The notes under the pieces are model-generated. The model made no database searches. It was not told the origin of the DNA and was given only the letters and a program-made list of their open reading frames with translations. From assembly GCA_050943135.1 (NCBI GenBank), contig JBMNOP010000006.1, positions 124,001 to 188,000 on the forward strand: 64,000 nt of DNA, given 5' to 3'. The position numbers and the translations under genes were made by a program. The stretch's first letter is position 1. Each line of letters opens with the position of its first letter. The stretch is from RUG695 sp050943135 (lineage in GTDB: Bacteria > Planctomycetota > Planctomycetia > Pirellulales > Thermoguttaceae). Shown piece after piece: positions 1-10,700 of this stretch.

Positions 1-2
1 AC

Positions 3-809
3 GTCGGAATGTCTCCCGAACTGATCTCGCAGTTCAGGGAAGTGATCAAAAAGCCAAACGGGATTGTACTCGTTACCGGTCCGACCGGTTCCGGAAAGAC
101 GACGACCCTTTACTCGGCCCTTGCGGAACTGAACGTCATCACCGACAAGCTGATGACCACCGAAGACCCGGTTGAATATGACATCGACGGAATCATCCAG
201 ATGCCAATCGACCCCGAAATCGGAAATACCTTCGCGCAATGTCTCCGTTCGATCCTGCGGCAAGACCCCGATATCGTTCTGGTCGGTGAAATCCGTGACC
301 AGGAAACGGCTCAGATCGCGGTTCAGGCGGCGCTCACCGGGCACCTGGTATTCAGCACGCTGCACACCAACGATGCGCCGAACACGATCACGCGCCTGAA
401 AGATATGGGCATTCCGGAGTTCCTTATCACGGCAACCGTGCAGGCGATTCTGGCACAGCGTCTTGTCCGCTGCATCTGCCCCGACTGCCGAACGGAATAC
501 TCCCCTTCCCCCGACCTTTTGGCCGACTTGGGGCTCTCGGAACAAGACATGGTCGGAAAGCACTTCTACCAGGGTGCGGGTTGTGTAAAATGCAACAATA
601 CCGGCTACAGGGGCCGAACGGCGATTCATGAGTTTATGGTCATGAACGAAGAAATTCGTGACCTGATCCTCCGAAACGCCTCGGCGGCGGAAATTCGCGA
701 AGCTGCTGAACGTAACGGAATGTTCACCCTTCGAACCGCGGGGCTCGCCAAGGTGTTCGACGGCACGACCACGGTCGATGAGGTGATTCGCGAGACCGTT
801 CTGGATTAA
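3..809 (+). CDS. gspE: Type II secretion / type IV pilus assembly ATPase GspE/PilB, C-terminal part
   Basis: Cytoplasmic hexameric ATPase that powers pseudopilus assembly through the GspF platform. The reading frame is open to the left edge, so this is the C-terminal 268 residues of a longer gene; the Met at base 9 is internal (…VGMSPEL… is typical of the family). Visible are Walker A GPTGSGKTTT (about residues 26-35), the Asp/Walker B region DPDIVLVGEIRD (about 88-99), the His-box region HLVFSTLHTNDA, and two CxxC pairs (CPDC near 160, CVKC near 194) forming the zinc-binding C-terminal subdomain found in GspE/PilB but not in PilT. It ends 52 bases before gspF and heads the pseudopilin operon. 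PilB and GspE cannot be separated from this fragment; GspE is preferred because pseudopilin-like genes follow. Confidence 0.93.
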   Translation, partial: VGMSPELISQFREVIKKPNGIVLVTGPTGSGKTTTLYSALAELNVITDKLMTTEDPVEYDIDGIIQMPIDPEIGNTFAQCLRSILRQDPDIVLVGEIRDQETAQIAVQAALTGHLVFSTLHTNDAPNTITRLKDMGIPEFLITATVQAILAQRLVRCICPDCRTEYSPSPDLLADLGLSEQDMVGKHFYQGAGCVKCNNTGYRGRTAIHEFMVMNEEIRDLILRNASAAEIREAAERNGMFTLRTAGLAKVFDGTTTVDEVIRETVLD

Positions 810-861
810 GCACGCAATACGTAAAACATAGAAGAGGGCATAACGTAAGAGGTCAGAGGCG

Positions 862-2190
862 ATGCCAAAATATAAAGTAGAAGCCATTGACGCCAAGGGA
901 CAAGGGTTTACCGATATCGTTGACGCCAAGGACGAAAACGAGGCGAACGCGACACTACGGGCCGCCGGTTTCCATGTGACGAAAATTTCGCTTCACAAAG
1001 ACCGGACGGCCGAAAAGAAAAAGAAAGCGAAGACGGGCAAGACTTTTGCGTTCGGAAGAGTCAACTCGAAGATTCTCCGCGACTTTACACGCAACCTCTC
1101 GATCCTACAAGATGCGGGTCTGCCGATTTTGCGCAGTCTCAACATCTTGATGCAGCAGTCTAAACCGGGCGCGCTGCGCAACTCGCTGATCGATGTCTGT
1201 GAAGAAATCGAAAGCGGCTCGAGTCTTTCGGAAGCGATGGCCAAATCACCGAAAGCATTTAACCGCCTCTACGTCAATATGATCAAGGCCGGCGAGGCCG
1301 GCGGTGCATTGGAAGTCATTCTTCAGCGTCTGGCCGAATTCCTCGAACGGTCCGAATCGTTGAAGGCTCAGATCAAATCGGCATTGACCTACCCGATCTC
1401 CATTCTGGTCTTCGCCCTCGGGATCCTTGTCTTCATCATGACCAAGATCGTTCCGCAGTTCGTGGCGATCTTTAAGGACTTCGAGATCGAACTTCCCGCC
1501 CTGACGGTATTTCTGATGGCGACTTCGTCGGCAACGATTACGTACTGGTATCTGATTCCGTTGATTCCGTTCCTGATCTGGCTTTTCATTAGGGTCACAA
1601 CAAGTTTCAAATACATGAAATACGGTTGGGATCTTTTCCTCCTCAAAGTCCCGGTCTTCGGGCCGCTGTTTGAAAAGAATGTCGTGGCCCGAACAACCCG
1701 TACCCTCGGGACGCTGATCCAAAGCGGTGTGCCGATTCTTGAAGCAATCCACATCACCAAGGAGACCGCGGGCAATGCCGTGTTCGAGCGGATTTACCAA
1801 CTGGTCCTCGAGGCGATCCGCGAAGGAGACACAATCGCCAACCCGATGAAGAAATATGCCGCCCCCCCGATTCACCCCGCTTGCATCTTCTATTTCTTCT
1901 GTTTCCTGGGGGGGCCGATCGGGATATTGATCTATCTGACGAAGTTCAAGGACAAGATCCTCGGCGACATGGTCGTCAATATGGTCGACGTCGGTGAAGA
2001 AACGGGGGAACTTGATAAAATGCTCTACAAGGTCGCCGACGTTTACGACGAAGAAGTCCAAACTTACACCGATCAGTTGATGAGCATGCTCGAACCGCTC
2101 ATGATTATCTTGCTTGGGGGGATGGTCGGTACGATCGTTATCGCGATCTTCCTGCCGATGATCACGATGATCGAGTCGTTGTCGAAATAA
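862..2190 (+). CDS. gspF: Type II secretion inner-membrane platform protein GspF
   Basis: Polytopic inner-membrane protein that couples the GspE ATPase to pseudopilus assembly; 442 aa. The N-terminal soluble stretch (1-65) precedes two GspF domains: the first about residues 70-195 (…ILRDFTRNLSILQDAGLPILRSL…), the second about 275-400, containing the hallmark VDVGEETGELDKML. Hydrophobic segments lie near 170-195, 215-245 and 410-435. Start is ATG at 862 behind an AGAGG-type ribosome site. Odd point: within the second domain, about residues 332-365, a Pro-rich turn and a hydrophobic segment (HPACIFYFFCFLGGPIGILI) sit where most family members run directly into the …VVNMVDVGEE helix. The segment is bounded by a C7 and a G7 run. 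Confidence 0.93.
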   Translation: MPKYKVEAIDAKGQGFTDIVDAKDENEANATLRAAGFHVTKISLHKDRTAEKKKKAKTGKTFAFGRVNSKILRDFTRNLSILQDAGLPILRSLNILMQQSKPGALRNSLIDVCEEIESGSSLSEAMAKSPKAFNRLYVNMIKAGEAGGALEVILQRLAEFLERSESLKAQIKSALTYPISILVFALGILVFIMTKIVPQFVAIFKDFEIELPALTVFLMATSSATITYWYLIPLIPFLIWLFIRVTTSFKYMKYGWDLFLLKVPVFGPLFEKNVVARTTRTLGTLIQSGVPILEAIHITKETAGNAVFERIYQLVLEAIREGDTIANPMKKYAAPPIHPACIFYFFCFLGGPIGILIYLTKFKDKILGDMVVNMVDVGEETGELDKMLYKVADVYDEEVQTYTDQLMSMLEPLMIILLGGMVGTIVIAIFLPMITMIESLSK

Positions 2191-2273
2191 CCCCTTTCTC
2201 GGTCAGTCGAACAAAACCCCGTTCCCAACGGGTTCGGGGAACGGTTGAACGCCCCAAAAGATGAAGGAATAAT

Positions 2274-3251
2274 ATGAAGCTCTCCGCCAAACCGACCCGA
2301 AACGGGTTTACCCTCATTGAAATTTTGGCAGCAATCATCATTTTGTCGATCCTCGCCGGTCTTGTCACGCTCGGCGGAAGGGCCGCGCTTCGGTTCTTCC
2401 GCGGGGTCAACGACAAAGCAACAATCGACAATATCGCCAAGGCACTCGAAATCTACAAAAATAGATACGGAGAATACCCGCCCGACGGAACCGACGCCTC
2501 CTCGGTCAGGCGCCATCTCCTCCAACGGGACCCGGACCTGATCAAACCGGCCAACACACAACAGCTCAGAGACCTGATGGGGAAATTGGAAACGATTGCC
2601 AACACGGGGCAACTGCTGACCTACTGGCTCTGCGGAGAAAACTGGGTCGAAGGGGGTTCACAGACGGGGGAATCGGAATTTCTCGAGCTGAAACCCGGTT
2701 TTTCGAATCCTTCCGAAGTCGGTACCGTCCGTTCCGGAATCAATTACAATATCGCGTCGCGTACTCTTTGTAACGCCAAAGGATATCCGGTCATCTATTT
2801 CCGGGCCAATAAAACGGCCAAAGAGGGGCTGACCCGTTGGCTTCATGAAGGCAGCTCTTGGAGCGACGAAGAAAACTATGAGCCGATTTCCTATCAAAAT
2901 GGGGAATTTTTCTATAATGAGGTCAAGGACCGCCGAGACTGGACCCCCTATGCCGATGCCGAACATGCCTTTGATGTCGAAAACTGCGGCCCCTATTTCA
3001 GCGAGTTGGTGGCGGGGCGCGAAGCGCTTGTCGGCCTTCACCCCTACCGGCATTGCCAAAAACATTCCAAAGGGCTCTGGTTCGCTCCCGACACCTACCA
3101 ACTGATCCTTCCGGGGGAAGATGGGCTCTATGTCTCGGATCCGGAGAATCCCAATACCGTCGGCGCCGAGCTGGACAACGTCACAAACTTCTGCGGCAAG
3201 GCCACGATGGCCGAGGAAAAATTTGAGGGAAGACACCAGGAACACGATTAG
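2274..3251 (+). CDS. Prepilin-type N-terminal cleavage/methylation protein (GspG-like pseudopilin)
   Basis: 325-aa pseudopilin. A short basic leader ends in the prepilin-peptidase site NG|FTLIEI (Glu at +5), followed by a hydrophobic helix to about residue 35. After the helix comes …ALEIYKNRYGEYPPDGTDA…, resembling the region of GspG where a Ca-binding major pseudopilin begins its globular fold. The globular part is larger than in classical GspG (about 140 aa). It is expected to be processed by a prepilin peptidase and assembled by GspE/GspF. It starts 83 bases after gspF and ends 19 bases before the next pseudopilin, so co-transcription is likely. Its place among G/H/I/J is not certain. Confidence 0.88.
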   Translation: MKLSAKPTRNGFTLIEILAAIIILSILAGLVTLGGRAALRFFRGVNDKATIDNIAKALEIYKNRYGEYPPDGTDASSVRRHLLQRDPDLIKPANTQQLRDLMGKLETIANTGQLLTYWLCGENWVEGGSQTGESEFLELKPGFSNPSEVGTVRSGINYNIASRTLCNAKGYPVIYFRANKTAKEGLTRWLHEGSSWSDEENYEPISYQNGEFFYNEVKDRRDWTPYADAEHAFDVENCGPYFSELVAGREALVGLHPYRHCQKHSKGLWFAPDTYQLILPGEDGLYVSDPENPNTVGAELDNVTNFCGKATMAEEKFEGRHQEHD

Positions 3252-3270
3252 CGAACAGCGGAAAGTCACA

Positions 3271-4449
3271 ATGAACAAGAGCGAATCTTTCACGGTCTCG
3301 ATCAAACGAGCGGTCCGCAAGGGTTTCACCCTAACGGAGCTTTTGCTCGTGATCATCATCATCGCGATCCTCGCGGCGATGACGCTCTCGGTACAACGTG
3401 GCGCCGTGCTGTCGACCCGCCGGGAAAGAACCGTCGCCACCATCCGCAAGATTGATACCGCGCTCACTGCCGCGTACGAGAAATACCAATACCGTAAACC
3501 GGATGTCAGCTATTTCGTCAACCAATTCGAATCCGCGCTGGCCGGTCGTACCGCCGAGCTCAGTGATAGGGAAAAGATGCTGCAAGTCTACGCGCGTCTG
3601 CTCCAACGAATCCGGAACACATATGCACCATGGCTCGAAAGGAATATCACCTTCGGCGAGGAAGGAGCGGTCGACGTACAGTTTACCCCCTACATTCTCC
3701 GCACCATTATGTTGCGGGAACTCCTGGTTGCCGATTTTCCCAACTGTCTCGCCGAGGTTGCGTACGAAATGCATCTGAACGACTCGGCGGTACACAAGGT
3801 TTACCAAAAGTATTATGACCGGTTACAGGCAGGTCTGGCCCAGAGCAAAAGCGACGACATCAGTGCCGACCTCCTCTACCTGATCGTGATGAATACCTCT
3901 CCCGATACCCGAGGAACGTTCCTCGAACGGGAAATCGCCGACACGAACGGCAACGGAATTCCCGAATTTATCGACGGCTGGGGAAGTCCGATCCGCTTCA
4001 TCCGCTGGGCGCCGTCCCTCTCGAACAGTAATCGGCAGGCGACGCTCAACGAAGGAATCGTACTCGGGCGCTATCGTTCGCTCAAGCGGGCAGAAAGCGG
4101 CGGCATACCTCTCGAAAACACCAATTCCGGGGACTACGCCAGCGACCCCTTCTACTCCGAAAACCGTGATTCCTATCCCGCGTCGGACTGGGATTTCGTC
4201 ACATACTTCGAAGAGTATTATCCCGGGCTTCTCGATTCGGCGACAGACCCCTTCGATCCGATGGGGTCGATGAACGGCTGGCTCCTGACCCCGCTGATCT
4301 ACTCGCCCGGACCCGATCGGGAGTACGGACTCCCCGGAATGGAAAATTACGGGCTCGTCTGTACCCCCTTCGGCGAAGACGCCCTCATCGGCGACGACGC
4401 CGATCTCGAAGCGGCTACCGACAACATCACCAACCATAACCTGGAATAA
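3271..4449 (+). CDS. Prepilin-type pseudopilin, 392 aa
   Basis: The frame is open from 3121, but the Met at 3271 (MNKSESF…) is chosen because it places the class III signal RKG|FTLTELL at residues 17-24, followed by a hydrophobic helix (VIIIIAILAAMTLSV). Upstream codons overlap the preceding gene and are not pilin-like. The globular domain is unusually long for a pseudopilin and is not assignable to a named family; it contains an acidic segment near the middle (DTNGNGIPEFIDGWG) that looks like a calcium-type loop and could bind Ca as in other pseudopilins (inference). It lies between two other pseudopilin genes in the same orientation. Confidence 0.85.
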   Translation: MNKSESFTVSIKRAVRKGFTLTELLLVIIIIAILAAMTLSVQRGAVLSTRRERTVATIRKIDTALTAAYEKYQYRKPDVSYFVNQFESALAGRTAELSDREKMLQVYARLLQRIRNTYAPWLERNITFGEEGAVDVQFTPYILRTIMLRELLVADFPNCLAEVAYEMHLNDSAVHKVYQKYYDRLQAGLAQSKSDDISADLLYLIVMNTSPDTRGTFLEREIADTNGNGIPEFIDGWGSPIRFIRWAPSLSNSNRQATLNEGIVLGRYRSLKRAESGGIPLENTNSGDYASDPFYSENRDSYPASDWDFVTYFEEYYPGLLDSATDPFDPMGSMNGWLLTPLIYSPGPDREYGLPGMENYGLVCTPFGEDALIGDDADLEAATDNITNHNLE

Positions 4450-4508
4450 AAAACCGAAAAAATAATCCGAAACAAAATTCTCGCGTAAACGAGGAGGAAA
4501 TCAACAAG

Positions 4509-5495
4509 ATGAATATCGGAAGAAAACGGAACGCCTTTACGCTGATCGAGCTGATGATTGCGGTTGTTATCATTGCCATTTTGGCGGGGTTGACAACGGT
4601 TGGCACACGGATCGCGATTCGCCGAGCGAAAGAGGCTACGGTCACCCTGGCGCTCGAACAACTCTCAATGGCGCTCGAACGCTACAAGAACGATGTCGGG
4701 GAATATCCACCCGACTTTACCGACCTGGACGCCGTCACGCGGCACGTCAGGAAACGGTGGCCGCGGTGTGACTACGCCGATACCTTCTTTTCCCTGGCGG
4801 TCGAACACAACGTGCTCGGCTGGGATGTCTCTACCTGCGGACCCGCCTCGGCCCTTGTTTTCTGGCTTGGGGGGATCCCCGACGCCAACGGAAATCCGGG
4901 CGGCTTCTTCCTCTCTCCGTCCGACCCGCTCGGGATAAAAGACGGAACTTCGTCCCAACGGGAAGAGCCCCGTTACTCCTTCCCCGATGGAAGCATTGTC
5001 AGCGGCGCGTATTGGTTTGACCGAGCACTGAAAAACGGTGCGGGCATCGAGACGGTCGACTGCGAAAACGGGCCCGCCTTCCAACCCGGGAAAGACGACT
5101 CGAAACCAGTCGTCTATTTCTGCGCCGCGGCACCGGCCGAAAACGACCTTGGCGTCGGGGACGAACTCGAAAACGGCGCATATCAGCTTGTGGTCAGCCG
5201 TCAAGAGAAGTATTGCGCCTTTGAGCGAATCGGCCATGCCGTCCCCTACGCCAAAGCCGTAGAGGTAGTCAGTGACACCGATTACTGGACCTGGCATGAA
5301 CCGGAACGATTCCAGCTGATTCATCCGGGGCATGACGGCCTGTTCAGCGACCGAAACGAAACCGTCTATCCGTATCCATGCACCTCCTACGGGAAGTCGG
5401 ATAACGCCGACAACATGCTGACCGACGGCGACGACGACAACATCGTCAGTTTCGCCGAAGGAGGAACGCTCGATTCTCTCTACCCACAAAAGTGA
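4509..5495 (+). CDS. Prepilin-type pseudopilin (GspG-like), 328 aa
   Basis: Start ATG at 4509 lies 10 bases after a strong GAGGAGG ribosome site. The leader MNIGRKRNA is followed by FTLIELMIAVVIIAILAG, a class III signal with Glu at +5, then …LEQLSMALERYKNDVGEYPPDFTDL…, which parallels the post-helix region of the gene at 2274. The two are probably paralogues from an old duplication (same length, same EYPPD motif, similar order of aromatic segments). A C-terminal acidic stretch (LTDGDDDNIVSFAEGG) could be a metal-binding tail. Its last codons overlap a possible GTG start of the next gene. Confidence 0.86.
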   Translation: MNIGRKRNAFTLIELMIAVVIIAILAGLTTVGTRIAIRRAKEATVTLALEQLSMALERYKNDVGEYPPDFTDLDAVTRHVRKRWPRCDYADTFFSLAVEHNVLGWDVSTCGPASALVFWLGGIPDANGNPGGFFLSPSDPLGIKDGTSSQREEPRYSFPDGSIVSGAYWFDRALKNGAGIETVDCENGPAFQPGKDDSKPVVYFCAAAPAENDLGVGDELENGAYQLVVSRQEKYCAFERIGHAVPYAKAVEVVSDTDYWTWHEPERFQLIHPGHDGLFSDRNETVYPYPCTSYGKSDNADNMLTDGDDDNIVSFAEGGTLDSLYPQK

Positions 5496-5536
5496 AATCC
5501 AAAATTTCCGAACAAGGAAATCGACAGGCAATACCG

Positions 5537-6592
5537 ATGACGCGCAGATACCGAAACGGTTTAACACTAACGGAACTTCTGGTGGTTGGGACGATCATCC
5601 TCGTCGTAACCGCGATGAGTATCCCCGTCGTCAAACCGATGATGGAATCGCAACTGACAAAGAACGGGGCGGGAATGGTCGCCACCGCGCTCAACCGCGC
5701 CCGCAATCGTGCCGTGGTCAGCGGTCGACCATGCGGGGTTCGCTTCGAGTATTGGCCGGGCACCACCTATGATCTGAGAGAAACACATTATTCCGTTGTC
5801 ACCGAGGACGGCTCCTCGGTCTACGACGACACCTACTATACTGTCCCGGGCTCGGCACTCGTTCTGCGCCAGGTCGAGGTTCCACCGGTCTACACCGGGT
5901 TCCTCGGAGTCGAAACGGTAATGTACCTCGGCGGAGAATGCAAATTCCAAGATGACCTTTACATTGAAAACGCGCTAAAAAAGACCATCGGCGGCAAAAT
6001 CCAGATCGGCGGTTCCGGGCCGTTCTATCTGTTCAACGATAACTCGACCTCCCTCAAATCGAGCGAGGCGTACGCGCTTCCCCCCGAGCGAGATACCAAG
6101 TATCCGTTCAAGGTGCTCCTTGCCCCCCGGACCACGATGGCGATGCCGGTTTATTTGCCGCGGGGAACTGCCGTTGATTTGCAGTTCTCCGGAATCGGCG
6201 ACACCATCTTCATGGATATGACCCGCGGAATCAACAATCAGCCGGTTCCGAAAAACACTTCCCTGACGGTCATGTTCGCTCCCGACGGGGCGGTGGAGTC
6301 GGTCGGCGGTGTGATTCCGGCCGAACCGGTCCATTTCCTGATCGGCCGGTGGGAACAGGTCAGCGCCGTCCGAGCCGAGGACGACCCCGAAACCTACCCG
6401 AACTATGCCGACGGACGGAACTTCTGGGTCACGGTCTTCCCGCAGACCGGGAACGTCACGATCAACCAAGTCAACCCGACCGCCGATGTCGGCTATAACC
6501 CCATTCCCGGAAAAAATGATTATGATGAAGAAGTGCCGGAACCGCGCCTTCCCGATGGGGTCATCGCGATTTCGAGAGAACTGACAAGATAA
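5537..6592 (+). CDS. Prepilin-type pseudopilin (GspH-like), 351 aa
   Basis: The reading frame is open from a GTG at 5492 that overlaps the upstream stop codon, but ATG at 5537 gives a compact leader (MTRRYRNG) directly before LTLTELLVVGTIILVVTAM, the usual geometry of class III signals; GTG 5492 with a 15-residue longer leader remains possible. Leu replaces Phe at +1, as in many minor pseudopilins. The post-helix region …ALNRARNRAVVSGRPCGVRFE… resembles the start of the GspH/FimT domain. It is likely a minor (tip) pseudopilin, in line with its place after two major-like genes. The rest of the globular domain is unassigned. Confidence 0.83.
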   Translation: MTRRYRNGLTLTELLVVGTIILVVTAMSIPVVKPMMESQLTKNGAGMVATALNRARNRAVVSGRPCGVRFEYWPGTTYDLRETHYSVVTEDGSSVYDDTYYTVPGSALVLRQVEVPPVYTGFLGVETVMYLGGECKFQDDLYIENALKKTIGGKIQIGGSGPFYLFNDNSTSLKSSEAYALPPERDTKYPFKVLLAPRTTMAMPVYLPRGTAVDLQFSGIGDTIFMDMTRGINNQPVPKNTSLTVMFAPDGAVESVGGVIPAEPVHFLIGRWEQVSAVRAEDDPETYPNYADGRNFWVTVFPQTGNVTINQVNPTADVGYNPIPGKNDYDEEVPEPRLPDGVIAISRELTR

Positions 6593-6603
6593 AGGTTTTG
6601 ACC

Positions 6604-7710
6604 ATGAAGTTGGCACTGCGCAGACACGGGATGACACTGATGGAGATCATGATGTCGGTCATGATCCTGGGTCTCGGTCTGCTCGGAATTCTCTCGGTCG
6701 TTCCGTTCATCGGGTTCCATTCGGCGCGCGTGGTCGAAAGCGATCACGCGGCCGCTGCGGGGGCCAACGCGTTTGCGATCATCCGAAGCAACCATTGGGA
6801 AGAACCGGCAACGTGGCAGCAGTATAGTGACCCGGCCACCCTCACCGACAATATGGTGGTCGACAACTTTATCTTTCCCCGGTTCTTCGATATCTTCGGC
6901 GAACACGGCACCGACGCATACAATGTTCCGAACTGGAATATCGATCTTGGTCTTGGACCGGGGAACGTGATCCCCCACGTCTATCCCGCAGGGGCATACG
7001 GTAACACATTCGATGAAAACAACATGTTGATACGACCCGCCGCCCGCATTCAGGATGTCTGCCGCGGACAAGACGATATCGTCGTCGAACGGGAAGAGAA
7101 TTCCGGGGATCGGCCGCGCCTTCTCCTCGACGAGACAGGGCGTACCGCCAGCCCCGAGTTCACCGGGGCCTATTCGTGGGCGGCACTGATGACGCCGGTC
7201 GCCTCCGACCCGGATCAGTCATACACCGAGTTCACCTTCCCCGGGAACCGACGGATCGTCGATAACGGCACCCCGCGCGCCGGAGTGGCAATGAAGGTCG
7301 ATGTGATGGTCTTCCGCGGGCGCGACGCCTACGACGAATACGATTGGCTTGTCGGGGTACTGCCTACCGCCATCGACGGAACCGGTTATCTGGGCGGTTT
7401 GATCGACATTGCCAGCGACGAGCCGACCGAGTTTGAGAAATCCCTCGACTCGAGCACACACATTCTGTTGATCGGGCCAAGCGATCGGTCGGCGTCGAAC
7501 ATCGAAGCCCCTGTCTTCTCGGCGTGGTACAAGATCGCCGGATATAACCGGACAGGGAACACCTTCTCCCTGACGCTCAGCGGGACTTCCACTCCGGCCT
7601 GCTGGCTACAAGGGAACACGTACGACCGGTCGGCCGACGTACGCGCCGTGCTGTTCCGGAACCTGCGTGGGATCTTTACGCGGACAATCCCGATTTCCGA
7701 ATCGGAATGA
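6604..7710 (+). CDS. Prepilin-type protein (GspI/PilV-like minor pseudopilin), 368 aa
   Basis: ATG at 6604 follows an AAAGG site; a TTG two codons earlier is in frame but less likely. The N-terminus MKLALRRHG is followed by MTLMEIMMSVMILGLGLLG: prepilin-peptidase site with Glu at +5 and a hydrophobic helix with the …LGLGLLGI… character of GspI/PilV. The remaining 330 residues are longer than GspI (about 120 aa) and not assignable. It ends 44 bases before the giant gene that closes the operon. Function is inferred from the signal and context only. Confidence 0.82.
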   Translation: MKLALRRHGMTLMEIMMSVMILGLGLLGILSVVPFIGFHSARVVESDHAAAAGANAFAIIRSNHWEEPATWQQYSDPATLTDNMVVDNFIFPRFFDIFGEHGTDAYNVPNWNIDLGLGPGNVIPHVYPAGAYGNTFDENNMLIRPAARIQDVCRGQDDIVVEREENSGDRPRLLLDETGRTASPEFTGAYSWAALMTPVASDPDQSYTEFTFPGNRRIVDNGTPRAGVAMKVDVMVFRGRDAYDEYDWLVGVLPTAIDGTGYLGGLIDIASDEPTEFEKSLDSSTHILLIGPSDRSASNIEAPVFSAWYKIAGYNRTGNTFSLTLSGTSTPACWLQGNTYDRSADVRAVLFRNLRGIFTRTIPISESE

Positions 7711-7754
7711 GCCCTGTTGCGAGATTGCCATACTTGAAGAATAAGGAGGAAGCG

Positions 7755-10700
7755 ATGAAATACGTTTTGCCGAACAAGGAACGCGGGGTCGTGATGATCC
7801 TGATCCTCGTCTTCCTGACCATGTTCGCCATGATGATTGCGGCGTTCCTGTTTATGACCTCGAGTATGTCGGACTCGGCTGCCAACGCGTTGGCTCTTCA
7901 ACAAAAGGGAGAAACCACCGCCGCGCGGAGCGACACCGACATCGACACAGCAATCCGCACGCTCCTGATCGGAACGAACAACGAAGCGTCGCCGATCGGA
8001 CCGTTCGGAATTCTTGAAAATCTCTACGGCGACCAAACGACGCTCGAGGGGTACGACTTCTTTGCCGCACACACTTTTAACCTTTACGGGGAGTACGATG
8101 GCGCCGTCCCGACCCGAGCAATCCTCGAAATCAATATCGACGATCAAGCCGACAACTTCCTCACGAAGTTCCTGGACGTCTACGCAGGGCGTATCGATTA
8201 TCTGCAAAAGAATCCTTCCGGCAACGACGAACGAGACAGAGTGCTTCTCGACCGTCTCCTCATGGCACATGCCGAGCTGGAGGGACTCGAGACTGCCGAT
8301 CTGCGTGCACTGATCGGCAACCGCTTCCTCGAGAGTGGTTCGACCATCAGTTTCGGTTCGTTGCAGTGGGTCGATCATCCCGGCTATGACGGCGACGTGT
8401 ACGTCCAAACCTACCTCCGAAAGTGCCGCGACTTCAACGAATATCTCAGCGGCACCTCCGCCCGAATCATCAAGAAGTCGTTCAATGCCACCGGCGAGTT
8501 TCTTACGGTCGAAATCGCGCTTTCGGAAGAGTTGAAGAAATTCCTCACGGTCTGGCCGAGCGACGCTTCGACGGGGGCCTGGCCGATCAACGACATCGCG
8601 GCAAACTTTGCGCTTACCGCCAACATCCGTTTCAATCCCCTTCCCTTCGGCGGAACCGGGGCAGGCGGTTTTGCACCCGACTCTTCCCTCGACGGCCAGA
8701 TGACATCGGCCACCGCCGGCACCGCCTTCTTCCCGGATGAAGATGCGGACGGGGAAAGCGCCGCTCCCCCGATCCGCCTTCCGTTCGCCCTTTGGGCAAA
8801 CGCGGCGGCACCCGACATCACCCCGTATGTCGATCTCGATGGCAACACCGATTTTCAGACATACTGGCGTCATCTTGCCGACAACGAGTTCCGTGTTTAC
8901 ACGCCCCGCTCGAAAGAGGCAATCTTTCCGAATTTTACCAACACCTGGAACCATGCCGCCGACGCCAAGGTCACGCCGCACCATCCGATTCGTATGAATC
9001 CCGGCCACACGGCTGTCGATGAGCGAAACCTCTTCCTGGGCGGACTGTCGGTCGGCAGCGACGAGAAAACAACGGTAACGCCCTCGTTTCTCCGTCCCAA
9101 AATTCTGACGGCCCTCAAAACACTCCTTGACGCGTCCCACGGGGAGAGCCAAGCGCCCGCATCCCCGGCCCTTCTGCGGAAGGTCGTCCCCCGTCCGCTC
9201 CGCATCGATCACTGGAACTGGAGCGGCGGGAACGACAATCTCCTTGCCAATCCCTACGGGAGGATGACCGATGACCCCGAAACGTTCAAGACAATGGTTC
9301 TCGAAGAACTCGACGCGCTCATTGCCGGAAGCGGCGAGAACCTGTGGGATGTCGACAACGACAACGACGGAATCAGAGACGGAATCTGGATCCCCTCCGG
9401 ACTTCCGATCCGTGTCGATGAAAACGGCACCCCCTATGCCACGATGTTTTCGTTTACCGTCCTTGACCTGGACGGACGGGTCAACGTGAATACTGCCGGG
9501 AACTGGGACCAGCTTCCACATTGGCACGTTGACTGTTATTCCGAGTTGGCAATTCTGGCGGCTGCCGAGACCACCAGTGATACGTACAGCCCCTGGCATC
9601 CCTCAAATTCTTCCAGTCCTTGCCCCTTACCCGCCGAGACCGCCAGTGACCCGAACAGCCCCTGGTATTCCTTCGAAAGTCTGACAGCGGGTATCGGCTG
9701 GTACAACGATGCTGACGACGATATCACCGACACCGCAACCGATTTCAAATCCGGTCGCGGAACCGGTCGCGGCCCGGCAGGCATCGAGTTGACCGCCGCC
9801 TTCCAGGCGATGGAATTCTTGCCCTGGCCCAGTCTGTCGGCGCAGCGTATCCTGGCCACCCGTTACCGTTCGTCTGAATTCGGTGTTCTGAACGCGACAA
9901 AAACCGTCCCCGAAGATACCGATCCCGCCCTCTTCGACGGCTTGGAAAGAAACTGGACTCACGTTTTGCAACGGGGACAATTAAGCCAGCCTTCGGCCTA
10001 TTACGCCGAGCCCAACACACCGGCACGTACCGACCCCGGCCAATGGGTGTCGAACAACAGCGACGACCATCGGCGCTTCTACCTGTATACCGATGCGGTC
10101 TATAGGGGAGATAAAAACGGCGTGCTCGCCGATCCGAATCTCTTCCTCTTCCCGTGGCGCGGAAAAACGCGCATCTTCGATTACGGTACCGCGCCCGGTT
10201 CCGTCCATTATCCGAAGAAATATTCTTTGTATCCGACCTTCGATTTCTGCGACACCGCGTTTCGCAGTTACGACCCGCTCGGAGGGGACCTCTTCACCTA
10301 CATGCCGCGTTACAGCGAGAATCCGTACCTGGTGAATCCGTTCGGCTCGACACACGCAGACGCGACGTTCACCGCCGAGATGCTCGAAACCCTTCTGCGT
10401 CCGTTCGACTACGATCGCAAGAGCCTCAATCCCGAATTGCCCAGAGCGCTGCTCCTCGGGGCGTCAACGATTTCGGAGCAGCTCGAACACCCCGAGAGAG
10501 AAAGATATCGTTCTCTCCGTCAAGAGATTACGACCGTCTCGAGCGATATCCCCGTACCCGCCTCGGCGCTGCAGGTCGGCACGGCCGAGGTGCGCGACGG
10601 CGTCTACGGGATCCGCGAGCTCCTTCGCCGCGCCGTATTGCTTGAAATCTATAAGGCAAACCGTGAATCGACATTCGACGGCGATTACGTCAATCGGAAA

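Noticed and set aside
7386..9599. 737-aa minus-strand open frame
   Set aside because: Lies antisense to the pilin-like genes; no family motifs or ribosome site. The G+C-rich coding strand leaves long shadow frames.
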